From contig CAJNOI010000043.1 of the NCBI GenBank assembly GCA_905250115.1, positions 426,959-490,958 of the forward strand: a stretch of 64,000 bases of DNA, in the 5' to 3' direction. This stretch comes from Adineta steineri (Eukaryota > Rotifera > Eurotatoria > Adinetida > Adinetidae). Shown here one piece after another: positions 1 through 10,179 of the stretch. How positions within the stretch are numbered: position 1 is the first letter of the stretch; every line of letters starts with the position of its first letter. Both the position numbers and the translations under genes were made by a program. Under the pieces are notes generated by a model. The model saw only the letters and a list, made by a program, of their open reading frames with translations. It was not told where the DNA came from and searched no databases.

Positions 1-2096
1 TCAATTTCAAGTGCTTTTTCGAAAAATGAAAGTGCTTTCGAGTTCTCTTTCATCTTCTCATACACAATGCCGATGTTGTTGTATGAAGTAGCCAAATCAG
101 GATGACTTGAAGGAAGAGTTTTTTCTTGAATTTCAAGTCCTTGTTCGTAATATGAAAGTGCTTTCGAGTACTCTCCCATGTTGTTATATACGTTACCGAG
201 GTTCGTATATGAAGTAGCCAATAAAGGATGATTTGAAGGAAGAGTTTTTTGACGAATTTTAAGTGCTTCTTCGTGAGATGAAAGTGCTTTCCAGTGCTCT
301 CCTATGTCGTTATACACTAAACCTATACAGTAGTATGAAGTAGCCAAATCAGGATGATTTGAAGGAAGAGTTTTTCGTTTAATTTCAAGTGCTTTCTCGA
401 AATATGAAAGTGCTTTCGAGTACTCTCCCATGTCGAAATACGTACTACCGATGTTGTTGTATGAAGTAGCCAACTTAGGCTGATTTAAAGGAAGAGTTTT
501 TTGTTTAATTTCAAGTGCTTTCTCGAAATATGACAGTGCTTTCGAGTACTCTCTCATATTGACATACGTACTACCGATGTTGTTGTATGAACTAGCCAAA
601 TTTGGATGATTTGAAGGAAGAGTTTTTTGTTCGATTTGAAGTGCTTGTTCGTAATACCAAATAGACTTTTCATAATCACCCTTCTGGTATTGGACAATTC
701 CCAGACTAACATAATAATGCGCTTTTTCACCTTCACTAGATGTCTGTTCGAGTAATACGTTATAAAGTTCTTCAGCTTTATTAAATTGACCAATTTCAAG
801 CAATAATTTACCCACTCTTTGCCATCCAGTACCATCACCTTCCTTTCGTATCCGATCAGTAAGTAATCGTAATTGCTGATCATCATCCGACGTTAGTTGT
901 AATTCAACTTGATAAAGTTGATTCTTATTGTCCATTTGTTCAATTGCAATCACTCGAAACACGGTGTGCATTGAGAAGAGAATTTCTTCTTCTTCTTTAA
1001 AATAACTCTCTTCTTTGATGGAAGCAAACGGTGTTGATTTAATACAAGGATCAATGCACATTATAAAAAGAATACCCACCTTATTTGGTTGTGCTGAAGC
1101 ACCTTGAGCAAAACCAAGGGATACATCTTTTGTTTTACTGGTAGATAAGAAATTGTTAAATGAAATAAGTCCACCTTTTGTTTTCTGAAGTTTTTCAAAG
1201 TCTGATTTCATAAGACCTTGTCCTCGATAAAGTAAAAAAGGTTTTCGTTCATAAGTGCTGACCTGTTGTTTGTACAATTGTTGAATTTTTTGATGTACAT
1301 CACGTAGAAAGAAGCCCATATTAATGATTATATCGGCATCCAATGTTCGAACTGCTTGATTGAGCATTTTGTAAGTAAAACACTCACGTGTATACCACCA
1401 TATTGCTTGTTGTGGATCATAGTCACGTTCGAATTCATTAATCACTTGTAATTCAATTGTATTGCCACTAAAAATTTCGCGACAACAGGCTGCTAAGTAT
1501 CTGATTGCTTTGCGATCATAGTCGATATCAAGGAGAATTTCCTTGAATATTTGTGTATACATAAAAGTTGGCTCCAACTGATTCAAATTATCAGCTGAGG
1601 CCATTTCATTTACAGTAAGAAAACTTACGGCAATTGAATCCTGGTCACATTGCTTAACAGCCAATTGCAATGCCTGACAAATTTCTTTGATATTTGTATG
1701 AACACCTTTAATTTTTGTCCAGTTTTGTGTCCATTCTTGATGTCGAGATTTGTCACCACAGAAGATATAAATGGCATCTAAGTGTGGCATATCATGAATT
1801 TCAGGAACCAAATGTTGACCTAGTGAGCCGGATGTTATAACAAAAGCTCTTTCACGATCAAAGTGATTGAGCACTTGGATGCATTGATCCGGTTGCGTGC
1901 ATAGGTTAACGTCGTTGACCACATTCTTCAATTGAGCCAATGTGTCTTGGCAGTCCTTGTTTGTTTCATCGATGCTAGCATCTACCCATACGAGAAGGTA
2001 GTTTTGTGCCGTACGTTGCCGTGATCGACGAATATTGGATGACGCCGTTGAGTTTGATGTTGTTGTAAGTTTTTCTTTCGATTTGTGTGCACCCAT
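1..2096 (-). CDS. ADP-ribosyltransferase with TPR repeats, 3' end outside window
   Basis: The reading frame is open from the ATG at 2096 to the window edge (698 codons, no stop), so the C-terminus is missing. Residues ~20-200 form an N-terminal domain I know from bdelloid ART proteins but cannot name. Residues ~280-375 carry the R-S-ExE signature of arginine-type mono-ADP-ribosyltransferases: R291 in YRGQG, S318-T319-S320, and a glutamate run at 368-371 that supplies ExE. From ~455 onward there are 42-residue kinesin-light-chain-type TPR units (126 bp each, ALSYFEKALEIKQKTLP-like), at least five and a half copies, very similar to one another. The family transfers ADP-ribose from NAD+ to protein arginines; the TPRs should bind a partner. 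The substrate cannot be inferred. There are no introns. An in-frame stop lies upstream, so M at 2096 is the first possible start in this exon. Confidence 0.85.
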   Translation of the reverse strand, partial: MGAHKSKEKLTTTSNSTASSNIRRSRQRTAQNYLLVWVDASIDETNKDCQDTLAQLKNVVNDVNLCTQPDQCIQVLNHFDRERAFVITSGSLGQHLVPEIHDMPHLDAIYIFCGDKSRHQEWTQNWTKIKGVHTNIKEICQALQLAVKQCDQDSIAVSFLTVNEMASADNLNQLEPTFMYTQIFKEILLDIDYDRKAIRYLAACCREIFSGNTIELQVINEFERDYDPQQAIWWYTRECFTYKMLNQAVRTLDADIIINMGFFLRDVHQKIQQLYKQQVSTYERKPFLLYRGQGLMKSDFEKLQKTKGGLISFNNFLSTSKTKDVSLGFAQGASAQPNKVGILFIMCIDPCIKSTPFASIKEESYFKEEEEILFSMHTVFRVIAIEQMDNKNQLYQVELQLTSDDDQQLRLLTDRIRKEGDGTGWQRVGKLLLEIGQFNKAEELYNVLLEQTSSEGEKAHYYVSLGIVQYQKGDYEKSIWYYEQALQIEQKTLPSNHPNLASSYNNIGSTYVNMREYSKALSYFEKALEIKQKTLPLNQPKLATSYNNIGSTYFDMGEYSKALSYFEKALEIKRKTLPSNHPDLATSYYCIGLVYNDIGEHWKALSSHEEALKIRQKTLPSNHPLLATSYTNLGNVYNNMGEYSKALSYYEQGLEIQEKTLPSSHPDLATSYNNIGIVYEKMKENSKALSFFEKALEI

Positions 2097-2156
2097 GTCG
2101 TCTTGTAATGAAGTTGACAATAGTTGATTTGATAGAAATCTAAACGTTGTCTCGTC

Positions 2157-2166
2157 TATTTATATA
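2157..2166 (-). promoter_or_regulatory. TATA box of the ART-TPR gene
   Basis: The minus strand reads CTATATAAATAG here, a near-canonical TATA box about 60 nt upstream of the ATG at 2096. Inferred from sequence and position only. Confidence 0.5.
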
Positions 2167-2950
2167 GAAGGTGACTTGTTGTTTCTTGATTTTTTAACAA
2201 CTTCGAATATCATGTATTTTTTATTGTGACTCAAGGGCAAACTCCACCTAGTTACTTTTGAAAATAATATTGTATGGAGCAAGAAACAGAACAAGACAAA
2301 CAAATTTGTTGGTAATATTATTGAGAGAACGAGCAAAACAGAAGCCAACAATCCAAATTTTCCTAGCCTCTGCCGGCATCATCACTACCATTGGCAGCGC
2401 GGCGTCTAGGCGATGTGAGGCAAGTACCTCCACTGAAGAAAATTTGGGGAGACAATAGAAAACTATTGCCTACCCTGATATTCCTTATATTTTGATAGTT
2501 ATTAGAAACACATTTCGTAATCGTAAAACTACTCTTCTTCTCTTAAAACTTTTTAAGCATGTGTCCGCCATCTACCTTAGTCAAAAAATTCAAGGTAGGT
2601 CAATCAGCATTAATGCATTGTTGGAGAACAAAAACGACTCTGTTGTTGTTCCGTATTAAGAAGAGAATCTAAATCAATTTTTGTTGTTTTCTTGTTTTCT
2701 TCAAGCACTTATCATATCGTTATTATGTTTAGTATATTTTTTATGTCTAATAAAGACAAACTCCATTACATGCATCATGTAATTCGTCTGATAAAGTAAT
2801 TATAATTTCAGATAATGCGAATGTAAATGAAATGCGTAAAACTCATACAAACGAGATCCCGGTCATGATCTGTCAGTTGCTAAAGAATTTGTTTTGTTAG
2901 GTACATTTTAACTAAATATTAAATATCCAGCAAAGAATCATCATCATTTT
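2167..2950. other. Intergenic; contains a GC-richer patch
   Basis: No supported gene. About 2365-2450 is clearly richer in GC than its surroundings and has short open frames on both strands; it could be a decayed transposon or gene piece, but I recognise no domain. Confidence 0.3.
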
Positions 2951-2951
2951 T

Positions 2952-4204
2952 GTTGCACAATGGTTTCCAGAATATCCATGGTTAGAATACAGCGGTATCC
3001 AAGTTTCATAAACATGCTAATGATTTGTGACTCAATGCAAAAAATAATAATGATGTACTAAAACAATTCGATGAATAGCATCAAAAACAGGATTTAGAAA
3101 ATTGGATGTGTTTAAATGAAATTGTTCGAACAGTTTTTACTTCTTCCAAAACAAGGTTTAGCATTTCGACGAAATCTAGAAAATGATGATTCTCAAAATA
3201 AAGGTAAGCAATACAATCTCTAAAATTTAATCTTTTATCTAAACTCAAAACTAAATATTTCTTAAGTAATCTTCTTAAACTTCTAGAGTTTAGAACTATG
3301 GACAATGATTTAATTAGAAACAAACTAAAGTCTTTGAAATATACACCAGAGATGGGATCGGTTCGTGTTTTTCTCGAACCGAACCGAACCGAACCGAACC
3401 GCCCTACTTTTTCAAAAACGCGAACCGAACCGAACCGGACCGAAAAGATCTCAAACCGAACCGAACCGAACCGAACCAAGCCAAAATTTACAACAATCTA
3501 ACGAGTGTATTTGAATATCAAATTTTGAATGAGTTAAATGTCTCGAACCGAACCGAACCGAACCGTTCTACTTTTTCAAAAACTCGAACCGAACCGATTT
3601 CGAGTCGGTTCGGTTCGAAACCGAACCGGTCCCATCTCTGATATACACATCAAAACAAGATATTAGCATTAATATAAGAAAATATATTATTTCAAATTAT
3701 ATCAGAAATAAAAAGTGCCAAATATTTTTCGATTATGATAGATGAAACAGCTGATAATCAATTTCATGTTTATGAACGCTTTATTGGCTTTGAACGTGCA
3801 TCAAGTACAACCGGTAATGCTTTAATGTAATTGACTTTTACAATGGTTGAAGAAAATGGATTTAAATATTGACAATATAGACAATGTTTTGATGATGTCA
3901 GTGCAATACGTGGTTCTTATAAAAGTATTGCTTCTCGCTTAAAACAGATAGTATCAACTGCTATCTATATTCACTGTAACGGTCATGTACTAAATCTATG
4001 CTTAGTTGATGTAGCACAGGCTGTTGTACCTGTTCGAAATAATTTTGGTATTGTAGAATCTCTTTTTAGTTTCATTGAAGGATCAACTAAACGTCATAAA
4101 GGTTTCGGAGATATCCAAAAGCAAGAAAGTTTAGCATCTACACTATCAAAACAATTATGTGATACACGTTGGACATGTCATTTTCAATCATTAAAACCAT
4201 CTTG
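2952..4204 (+). pseudogene. hAT/ZMYM1-like transposase-derived gene, broken
   Basis: Translated pieces follow the order of ZMYM1-like (TTF-type zinc finger, DUF4371, hAT dimerisation) proteins. A WF-EYPWLEY block lies at ~2959-2995, a VLKQFDE / QGLAFRRNLEN block at ~3056-3200, an EFRTMDND block at ~3284-3310, then IMIDETADN, an IYIHCNGHVLNLCLVD block and LCDTRWTCHF at ~3710-4190. It is disabled by in-frame stops (for example TAA near 3828 and TGA near 3869), a frameshift near 3130, an apparent ~60-bp non-coding stretch at 3203-3265 (possibly an intron), and a MITE inserted at 3347-3640. A GT-rich palindrome begins exactly where the homology stops at ~4201. Without the MITE and one target copy, the frame on its two sides joins. 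Domain identity rests on recalled family motifs. Confidence 0.75.
3347..3640. mobile_element. hAT-type MITE with satellite-like interior
   Basis: The 294-bp element has terminal inverted repeats CAGAGATGGGAYCGGTTCG (one mismatch in 19) and is flanked by a perfect 8-bp duplication, ATATACAC, at 3339-3346 and 3641-3648. An 8-bp duplication and a CAG-type terminus fit the hAT superfamily. The interior is mostly short tandem GAACC units interrupted by an AT-rich spacer (~3480-3540), and the right end is partly self-complementary. It encodes nothing. It sits inside the ZMYM1/hAT-like pseudogene. Confidence 0.85.
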
Positions 4205-4275
4205 ACGGTGTGGGTGAACATGTGAATGTGGGTTTCGAGTTATCTTTGCTATCTCCAAACATCCACACCCTCAAG
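4201..4275. repeat. GT-rich palindrome 1
   Basis: The left arm CTTGACGGTGTGGGTG pairs with the right arm ending CCACACCCTCAAG; the loop is AT-rich. The flanks read AT on both sides, possibly a 2-bp duplication. It truncates the hAT-like homology. Confidence 0.7.
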
Positions 4276-4638
4276 ATTATTTGCAACGGATGATGAGTCT
4301 GCAGACTCGAAAGCTTTTGTTATTTTTCAATATTAATAAATTTAGTTAAAACCACATAAATCTATGTATTTTGTCGATTTTCAATCAAAATCTTATATGT
4401 TAAGCTAATTTAATCAAAATTTCTAATAATATTTGTTTTCAGATACTTCTCATGATTATATTTAACTCCATCACTTTCGCTATAATTACATAATTTTACA
4501 TTGTTTTCGTTCTCAATTATTTTATTTCAAACTGATACACACACACTTCTAAGAACTATGAAAAATACAAAAACAACATCAATATTACAGAAAAATATAC
4601 AAAATGACTGTCTTTTATCAGGCTATACAATTATCCAT
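4276..4638. other. Intergenic, nothing recognised
   Basis: AT-rich sequence without a supported gene; it is the 3' flank of the Gln-rich gene. Confidence 0.3.
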
Positions 4639-5138
4639 TTAGTGAATGAGTCGAGAATATTGTTGTTGATTTTGTTGTTGTGCATTTTCAATTTGACCAG
4701 CTTGTTTAAATTGTTGAGCACAATTACTTTGTTGACCTTGTTGTTGTTGTTGATGGGCATTTGTATTTTGTTGAGCGTCATAACCTTGACGATCTTGTTG
4801 TTGCTGGCTGTTCATTTGTTGACCAGCTTGTTGATTTTGTTGTTGTCGTTGTGCATTTAAACCTTGGTTATTTTGTTGACGATTTAAATCTTGGCGATCT
4901 TGTTGTCGTTGTTGATTAATACCATCTTGGCAACATTGTTCATTTTGTTGGCAGTTAGCACTTTGATAATTCTTTTCTTTTTGTTGTTGTCGTTGTGCNN
5001 NNNNNNNNTGCTACCTTGGCAACATTGCTCATTTTGTTGACAGTTAGCACTTTGACAATTCTTTTCTTGACCTTGTTGTTGTCGTTGTTGCTGATTGTTC
5101 ATTTGCTGGCCAGCTTGTTGATTTTGATTTGATGACAT
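4639..5138 (-). CDS. Gln/Asn-rich low-complexity protein with Cys clusters
   Basis: The ATG at 5138 opens a frame made mostly of Q, N, G and R. A 10-N assembly gap (4999-5008) interrupts it; on its far side the frame that continues the composition (QRQQ-rich) runs to the TAA at 4639-4641. The module SANCQQNEQCCQ occurs once on each side of the gap, so the gap lies within a tandem duplication and its true length is unknown. About 165 residues are visible. No signal peptide, membrane segment or known domain is seen. The composition is prion-like or matrix-like. Function is unknown. No introns are visible. Confidence 0.65.
4999..5008. other. Assembly gap (10 N)
   Basis: Ten Ns, the conventional length for a gap of unknown size, in the repetitive Gln-rich gene. 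A repeat collapse is the likely cause. Confidence 0.95.
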
Positions 5139-5237
5139 TGTTTGTCAATTTAATTGAGTAGATTTAAAGAAAAGGTGTAAATTGTTAAGTTTTGTTGCGT
5201 TGAAAAAATTGTTATGCTGTTCGCGTTTTGCATCTCG

Positions 5238-5247
5238 TATATATACT
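5238..5247 (-). promoter_or_regulatory. TATA-like element of the Gln-rich gene
   Basis: TATATATAC-like sequence about 100 nt upstream of the ATG at 5138. Supported only by motif and position. Confidence 0.35.
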
Positions 5248-5627
5248 AGATGAAATACGCAAAAAGTAAATTGGTAGGAGTACGCATTATTAGAATAACG
5301 CAAAAACATTTTATAGAACGGAATTCTTTTTTTGCGCAGATCAAATCGCACAATATATGTATGAAAGGGAGTTCAGATAGGACAAAAGAATTGCTGTAGT
5401 ATTTATTTTGTGGAGAACAGAAAAAAGAATGTTCTCTGTATTTCTTCACTTTTTTTCTATTCACTATTGACTTTAAAGAATAGAAAGAATTGCGTTGTAT
5501 TGTATAGAACGAGAAATGTGTTCTTTATTGATGTATTATTATTGTTTTTTACGTTCTTATAATTTCGAGCATATGAATAATTCACATGAAAAAGGCAGGA
5601 CTTATGATATTATTACAGTTGACAGAA

Positions 5628-5679
5628 TGGGTGTGGATGTGGGTTAAGAGAAGATAAAAACCCATACCCATACCCACAC
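5628..5679. repeat. GT-rich palindrome 2
   Basis: GGGTGTGGATGTGGGT faces ACCCATACCCATACCCACAC across a short purine-rich loop. Confidence 0.65.
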
Positions 5680-6371
5680 TATTTTATATAATTATCAATA
5701 AATATCGATGTAATAGATTGAATACATACTTCTGATATCACTTTTTCATTGATTTGGTATTGAAAACAAAAGATAATCATCAAATTGAATATTATATTCA
5801 TTTTCATTTTTGTAGAAAAAACTATTATATAAAAAAAAATTTAATGTTTTTAAAACATTTAATATACATTATAGTTGAAATATATGAAGAGTTTCTACGA
5901 GTTTGGTGTGATCCAATCTCATTACATTCTAAGACTACTAGAAGAAGATAAAAATGTTATTTTCTACTCGTACAATTCAATCGTATAGTATTGATGAACC
6001 GAAAGCAGAATGATTGTTAATCTGTGTAAGAACTTATCTTATATATGAATAGAAGAAATATTTTTCTCGATTTTTTATATTGTATTTTGACTTTCTTTTT
6101 TTCATTAGACTGTAAAGGATAAAATTCAACTGTTTGCATAAATGAAAACAACCTGTTGATATAGAATAAATGAAAAATTCTTGGATAAAATTGTGGTTGT
6201 TTTTTGTTACTAATCGAGCGCAATAAAATGAAATGTTAATTTTTATTGTCCTTTTCTTTTTTATTATGATAGAATTTCCAACTAATAAAACTTTATTGTG
6301 ATGACTGATTGTATTTTCGTCGAAAGAAAGACATTTCGTTACATTTTTCTTTTGAAACTAAAGCCTTTTTA

Positions 6372-6427
6372 CAGGTGTGGGTATGGGTTTCGAATGAGTA
6401 GAATAGCGACACTCACACCCACATCTG
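6372..6427. repeat. GT-rich palindrome 3
   Basis: CAGGTGTGGGTATGGGT pairs imperfectly with ACTCACACCCACATCTG. Confidence 0.65.
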
Positions 6428-6743
6428 CAATTTCAAAATTTTATCAAATCAAAAAACAAAAACCATTTGATTATTTTCATCAAATATAAAATGTTCTTTT
6501 CAAAGAATTTTTATTTTAATTCAGTTCAAATTAAAAAATTCTTTTTCTTTCTTATCTTCGGTAAAAGTCAACAAAATATGAAAAACTTGACACTTATTTA
6601 TTCGAATTTTACTCAAAATTATCAAATTAAATTAAGTTAAAAAAAACAATCCAAAAAAAAACACTTTTCGTTTTTTTCTTCAAAATCTATTTGACTGTTT
6701 GTTTTAAAAAGTTCTTTTCTTTTTTTCAAAATCAAAACGTCGT

Positions 6744-7639
6744 TCACAAAATTATTTCAAATTTTTGAATTCCATATTTCACACAATCAGCAACATAAAG
6801 ATTTCCTTCATCATCAAAAGATAAACCCATGGGAAGATTCAACTGATTTGCTTGATTTCCTTCACCATTTCCACCAACAATAATTTCACCTTCTTCTTTT
6901 CCTTCACACCAACGCATTACTCGATGATTATTAGAATCTGCCACATAGATCCGACCCAGATCATCAACAATCACTCCTTGAGGTGAAGACAATTGATTAA
7001 GATTTCTTCCTTTACCATTTCCTCCGGCCACAATTCTTCCTTCTTTTGCACCTTTTCTCCATTTCATCACACGGTGATTGCTAAGATCTGATACGTAAAT
7101 AGATTGATCTTCATCAACAAAGATAAAAGTAGGATTATTGAGTAGATTAAGTCGATCTCCTTTTCCATTTCCACCTGCCACGACAATTCCTTCGTTGTAT
7201 TCACCCATTTTCCATCGTCTCACTTCATTCTTCTCACAATCAGAAACATAAAGAAATTCATTTTTATCCACTACCAAACCAAAACAGTCAATATTGTCAA
7301 TAATAATTTGTTGATTTTGATTTAACCATTGAATCACTCGTCTGTTTCCAGTATCTGCAATGATGATCGAACGATTGTGTTGATCAACAATCACATCTTG
7401 TGGATAACTCAATTGATCCATTCGAGTTCCTTTGTCATTTCCACCTGCAATGATTTGTCCTTCCTTTGCATTACATTTCCATTCAACAATACGATGATTT
7501 AACCAATCAGCAATGGAAATATTCGTGTTTTCATCGATAAAGATTCCATAAGGACCATTGAGTTGATTTAATTTTTGTCCTTTTCCATTTTCACCGATCA
7601 CAGTGATGGCATTTTGTTTCCATTTGTCCCATTTTGATA
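6744..7639 (-). CDS. NHL-repeat exon without its B-box exon (unit A)
   Basis: This is a second exon of the local B-box/NHL family. A splice acceptor (TTTTCTAG) precedes 7639 and the reading enters in the same phase as in the complete copies. About 297 residues give six NHL repeats, enough for a closed six-bladed propeller, ending with a stop at 6744. Every complete copy has its B-box exon 340-1035 bp upstream; here 7640-8871 holds no such exon, only a palindrome and AT-rich sequence. A reading through the acceptor offers an ATG at 7664, so a B-box-less protein is possible. It is otherwise a 5'-truncated duplicate. The blades themselves are intact, with no stop or frameshift. Confidence 0.75.
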
Positions 7640-8871
7640 CTAGAAAATGGTGAAAACAAAACATTTCAATAGAAGGAAGAAGAACAAGAAGAAAAGTTGT
7701 TTTTCATGGAAAAAAGAGGAAAAGATTAATTTTGAATGAAATTTTATTAGAAAAGCAAATCATATGAAGTATTGTACTTGGAAAATAAAAATAAGTTCTT
7801 ATCAAAAGAATTTTAATCACAAAAATCTTTTTGTTGTTTTTTGAATTAAACCTAGTAAAATGAAATGAAGAGATATTTTGTTTTAAGATAAATAATTTGA
7901 AGTTTGTTTTTTAGAATCGAAATTTTGAAGGAAAATTATTTTTATTGAGGGTGGGCGTGTGGGCATGGATTTGGGTGTGAATATTTTATTTTAAACACCC
8001 ACGACCACAGTCACACCCTCATGGTTTAATTATTATAGCAACACACTATTTGAGAAAAAGAAGATATGGTGTGACGTTTAGTTTTGGATTTCGTCCAATC
8101 TGTGTTTTGCCTGACACTAATTTTGAAGCTGTACAGTAATCTAATGAGACTACATCTCCCGGATATATCAATACATTATAGATGTTTGTTTTCTCGAGTT
8201 ATGATTGTTTTTAGAATTTCAGAGCCCCCTCAGAGTAGTTAGAAAGCTTTTAGCCACTTACAGGACCTGTCTTGCTCACGTTTATGGAATTGGAATATAC
8301 ATCAATCTTTATATCGACGTTAGATATACTATCGATGAACGGTCTCGTTGCTTCTTCATTGGTTCCCTTATAAAAGTAGTTATCAGTTTAAAATTATCTA
8401 TTTGTTTTTTTCGTAGAATAATTATCATTTACGTTTATTTTTATCGTATTTCTTCGTCCTGTTAAATAATTGATTCTCTGTGTTTGCATTGCTCGATTCG
8501 AAAGATAAAGATTTTTTCGTATAAAAAGCACAAGAAAGTCTGAATGGAAAATATCGTTATTAATTCTTTTTGAATTTTCCAGATGAAGCGTAATTTTGAT
8601 TATTTGAATTATTTCATTATTGAAAATTGAACAGAATAGTTTTAATTAATTAACATAAACAAATATTTTTGTCTCACATTTCTAGAAATCATATTCGAAG
8701 ACTTTTCATCCAAAATATTGTAAAATACTCTCCTTTTATGTCTTTAAATGTTATGGACATGAATCCATGTTTCTTATATCAGAGAAGTCATTAGTAAGCG
8801 AAGAAATAAACAGAAGATCTTATTTGAGATCAAAAATATAACGCACTTATTTCAAAACTGTTCAATAATAT
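7640..8871. other. Intergenic; palindrome, no B-box exon found
   Basis: Searched on the minus strand for the CFTCNKEK-type zinc motif that starts the sister genes; none is present. The region holds palindrome 4 at 7945-8021 and otherwise AT-rich sequence. Confidence 0.4.
7945..8021. repeat. GT-rich palindrome 4
   Basis: TGAGGGTGGGCGTGTGGGC faces CACACCCTCA with an AT-rich centre. Confidence 0.65.
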
Positions 8872-10179
8872 TTACATACCCTTTGCCTTATGGCATTTAA
8901 TAATTTTTTGAAGTTTTTTTTGTCGTTCTCGATCAAATAGTGTTATCACCGATTGATAATTATCTTGTTCAATAATACGCCATAAAGATGGATCAGCAAC
9001 AGTGTTTGTCCAAAGTGTTGGATCACGATTGTTTAACGTATCACCTCCAACCGCTTCGAAGTTCAATAATGATGTTTGATCAGATGATTTACTTTGTGAT
9101 TGATCATCAGAACCACCATCAACATGTATTTTGGCTGGTTTAAAAATCGAAGCAGACAACGATAACTCAGCATTTATTCGTTTTTGTGCTTCTTCAGCTT
9201 TCTCTTTATTGTGATGTACTTCTGTATGATAAATATGACCACCCAAAACAACGTTTTTTGGATATACATGACCATATATTGAAAGAACTTCCTTTAATTT
9301 AAAAATTTGTTCATTTCGTGAGGTAAGCAAAAGAACAACATCAATCGCTTCAATGAATTGAGGTGTTGGTTCGAGATAAGATGAATCAAGTTCCAAAGTA
9401 ACACGTGGAAAATTAAAACAAGAAGTTAAATATACTTGTCTTTCTGTAATGGTTGTACTCTTGCTATTTGAATATTCTCCATTAATACCAAATCCAATAT
9501 AAGGATTAGAAAACTCGATGATACCATCAAAAAATTGACTTGAAAGAAAAGAACTTTGCATTTCTTTATCTTTCATATATATACGAATGTTTGAATTATC
9601 AGTAACTTGAAAAAGAGGAAAATCTTCATTGTTTTCTCTGAATTTGAATATGGGTTTGAAAGCACGTTTGGGCGTTTTTTCATCCATTCGAACACCACGA
9701 AAAAGATTACAATTATGAAATATTTGTTGCCACGTATCAAGATTTAGATTAGTAGCTAAGATAATCTCATTTTCAAGACGTGTTGGTGTTGAACCGGGTA
9801 CTTTAATTTCACGAAAAGAAGTTCTTGTTGATCGGCTGAGTGTTTGGGCATAATTAAGATCAGATTTTCTTCCAAGTGCTTTGTTTTTTATATCCGGAAT
9901 TGGTATTGGAGTTGATTTATCTTTGTCAGTTATTAATCGAACAGCCTTCTTTTCAGTTAACAAACCTTTGATAGTCATTAATTTCTCATCTTCAATGTGT
10001 ACACGATAGTCTTCAGCATTAAGAAAACAAGTATTAGATGATATATAATTCAGTGTAGAAAGTTTGCTTCGAAGTTCAGCAGCACTCCTTGAATGATCGA
10101 ATACAAAACTGTATTTTTCACCATCGATATCAAGACGTATTATAGAGATTTGTTCGGTTGGAGATTGACCCGTCGCCAT
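8872..10179 (-). CDS. MACPF-like (membrane-attack/perforin domain) protein, intronless
   Basis: One open frame of 435 residues. Residues ~10-85 may form a ubiquitin-like N-terminal segment. Residues 302-314 (YGHVYPKNVVLGG) match the core signature of MACPF proteins, usually a Tyr-Gly-x-H stretch followed by LGG. Residues ~375-415 carry a GGD ... W390 ... W400 block that I associate with fungal and plant-type MACPF proteins. The family forms membrane pores or attaches to membranes; here the role (defence, toxin-like or developmental) cannot be told. There is no clear signal peptide. The lack of introns, against intron-rich neighbours at 37-64 kb, together with the fungal flavour of the C-terminal block suggests horizontal acquisition; this is inference. 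The start is the first ATG of the frame. Confidence 0.7.
   Translation of the reverse strand: MATGQSPTEQISIIRLDIDGEKYSFVFDHSRSAAELRSKLSTLNYISSNTCFLNAEDYRVHIEDEKLMTIKGLLTEKKAVRLITDKDKSTPIPIPDIKNKALGRKSDLNYAQTLSRSTRTSFREIKVPGSTPTRLENEIILATNLNLDTWQQIFHNCNLFRGVRMDEKTPKRAFKPIFKFRENNEDFPLFQVTDNSNIRIYMKDKEMQSSFLSSQFFDGIIEFSNPYIGFGINGEYSNSKSTTITERQVYLTSCFNFPRVTLELDSSYLEPTPQFIEAIDVVLLLTSRNEQIFKLKEVLSIYGHVYPKNVVLGGHIYHTEVHHNKEKAEEAQKRINAELSLSASIFKPAKIHVDGGSDDQSQSKSSDQTSLLNFEAVGGDTLNNRDPTLWTNTVADPSLWRIIEQDNYQSVITLFDRERQKKLQKIIKCHKAKGM

Larger units (their letters stand above)
5139..6743. other. Intergenic with two GT-rich palindromes
   Basis: No supported gene. It holds palindromes at 5628-5679 and 6372-6427. 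The last ~250 bp (from ~6495) is a near copy of ~12820-12950, the downstream flank of another NHL exon, so the duplicated unit extends beyond the coding part. Confidence 0.5.

Noticed and set aside
1-700. Regularly spaced 126-bp direct repeats that could suggest a CRISPR-like or satellite array
   Set aside because: The repeats are continuous, in frame and encode 42-residue TPR units, with no spacers.
554-886. 110-residue open frame on the minus strand
   Set aside because: It is an out-of-frame reading of the TPR part of the ART-TPR gene, which is fully open in another frame.
3081-3501. Open frames on both strands with FGSVRFGS or EPNRTEPN repeats
   Set aside because: They come from the GAACC tandem units of the MITE and are not genes.
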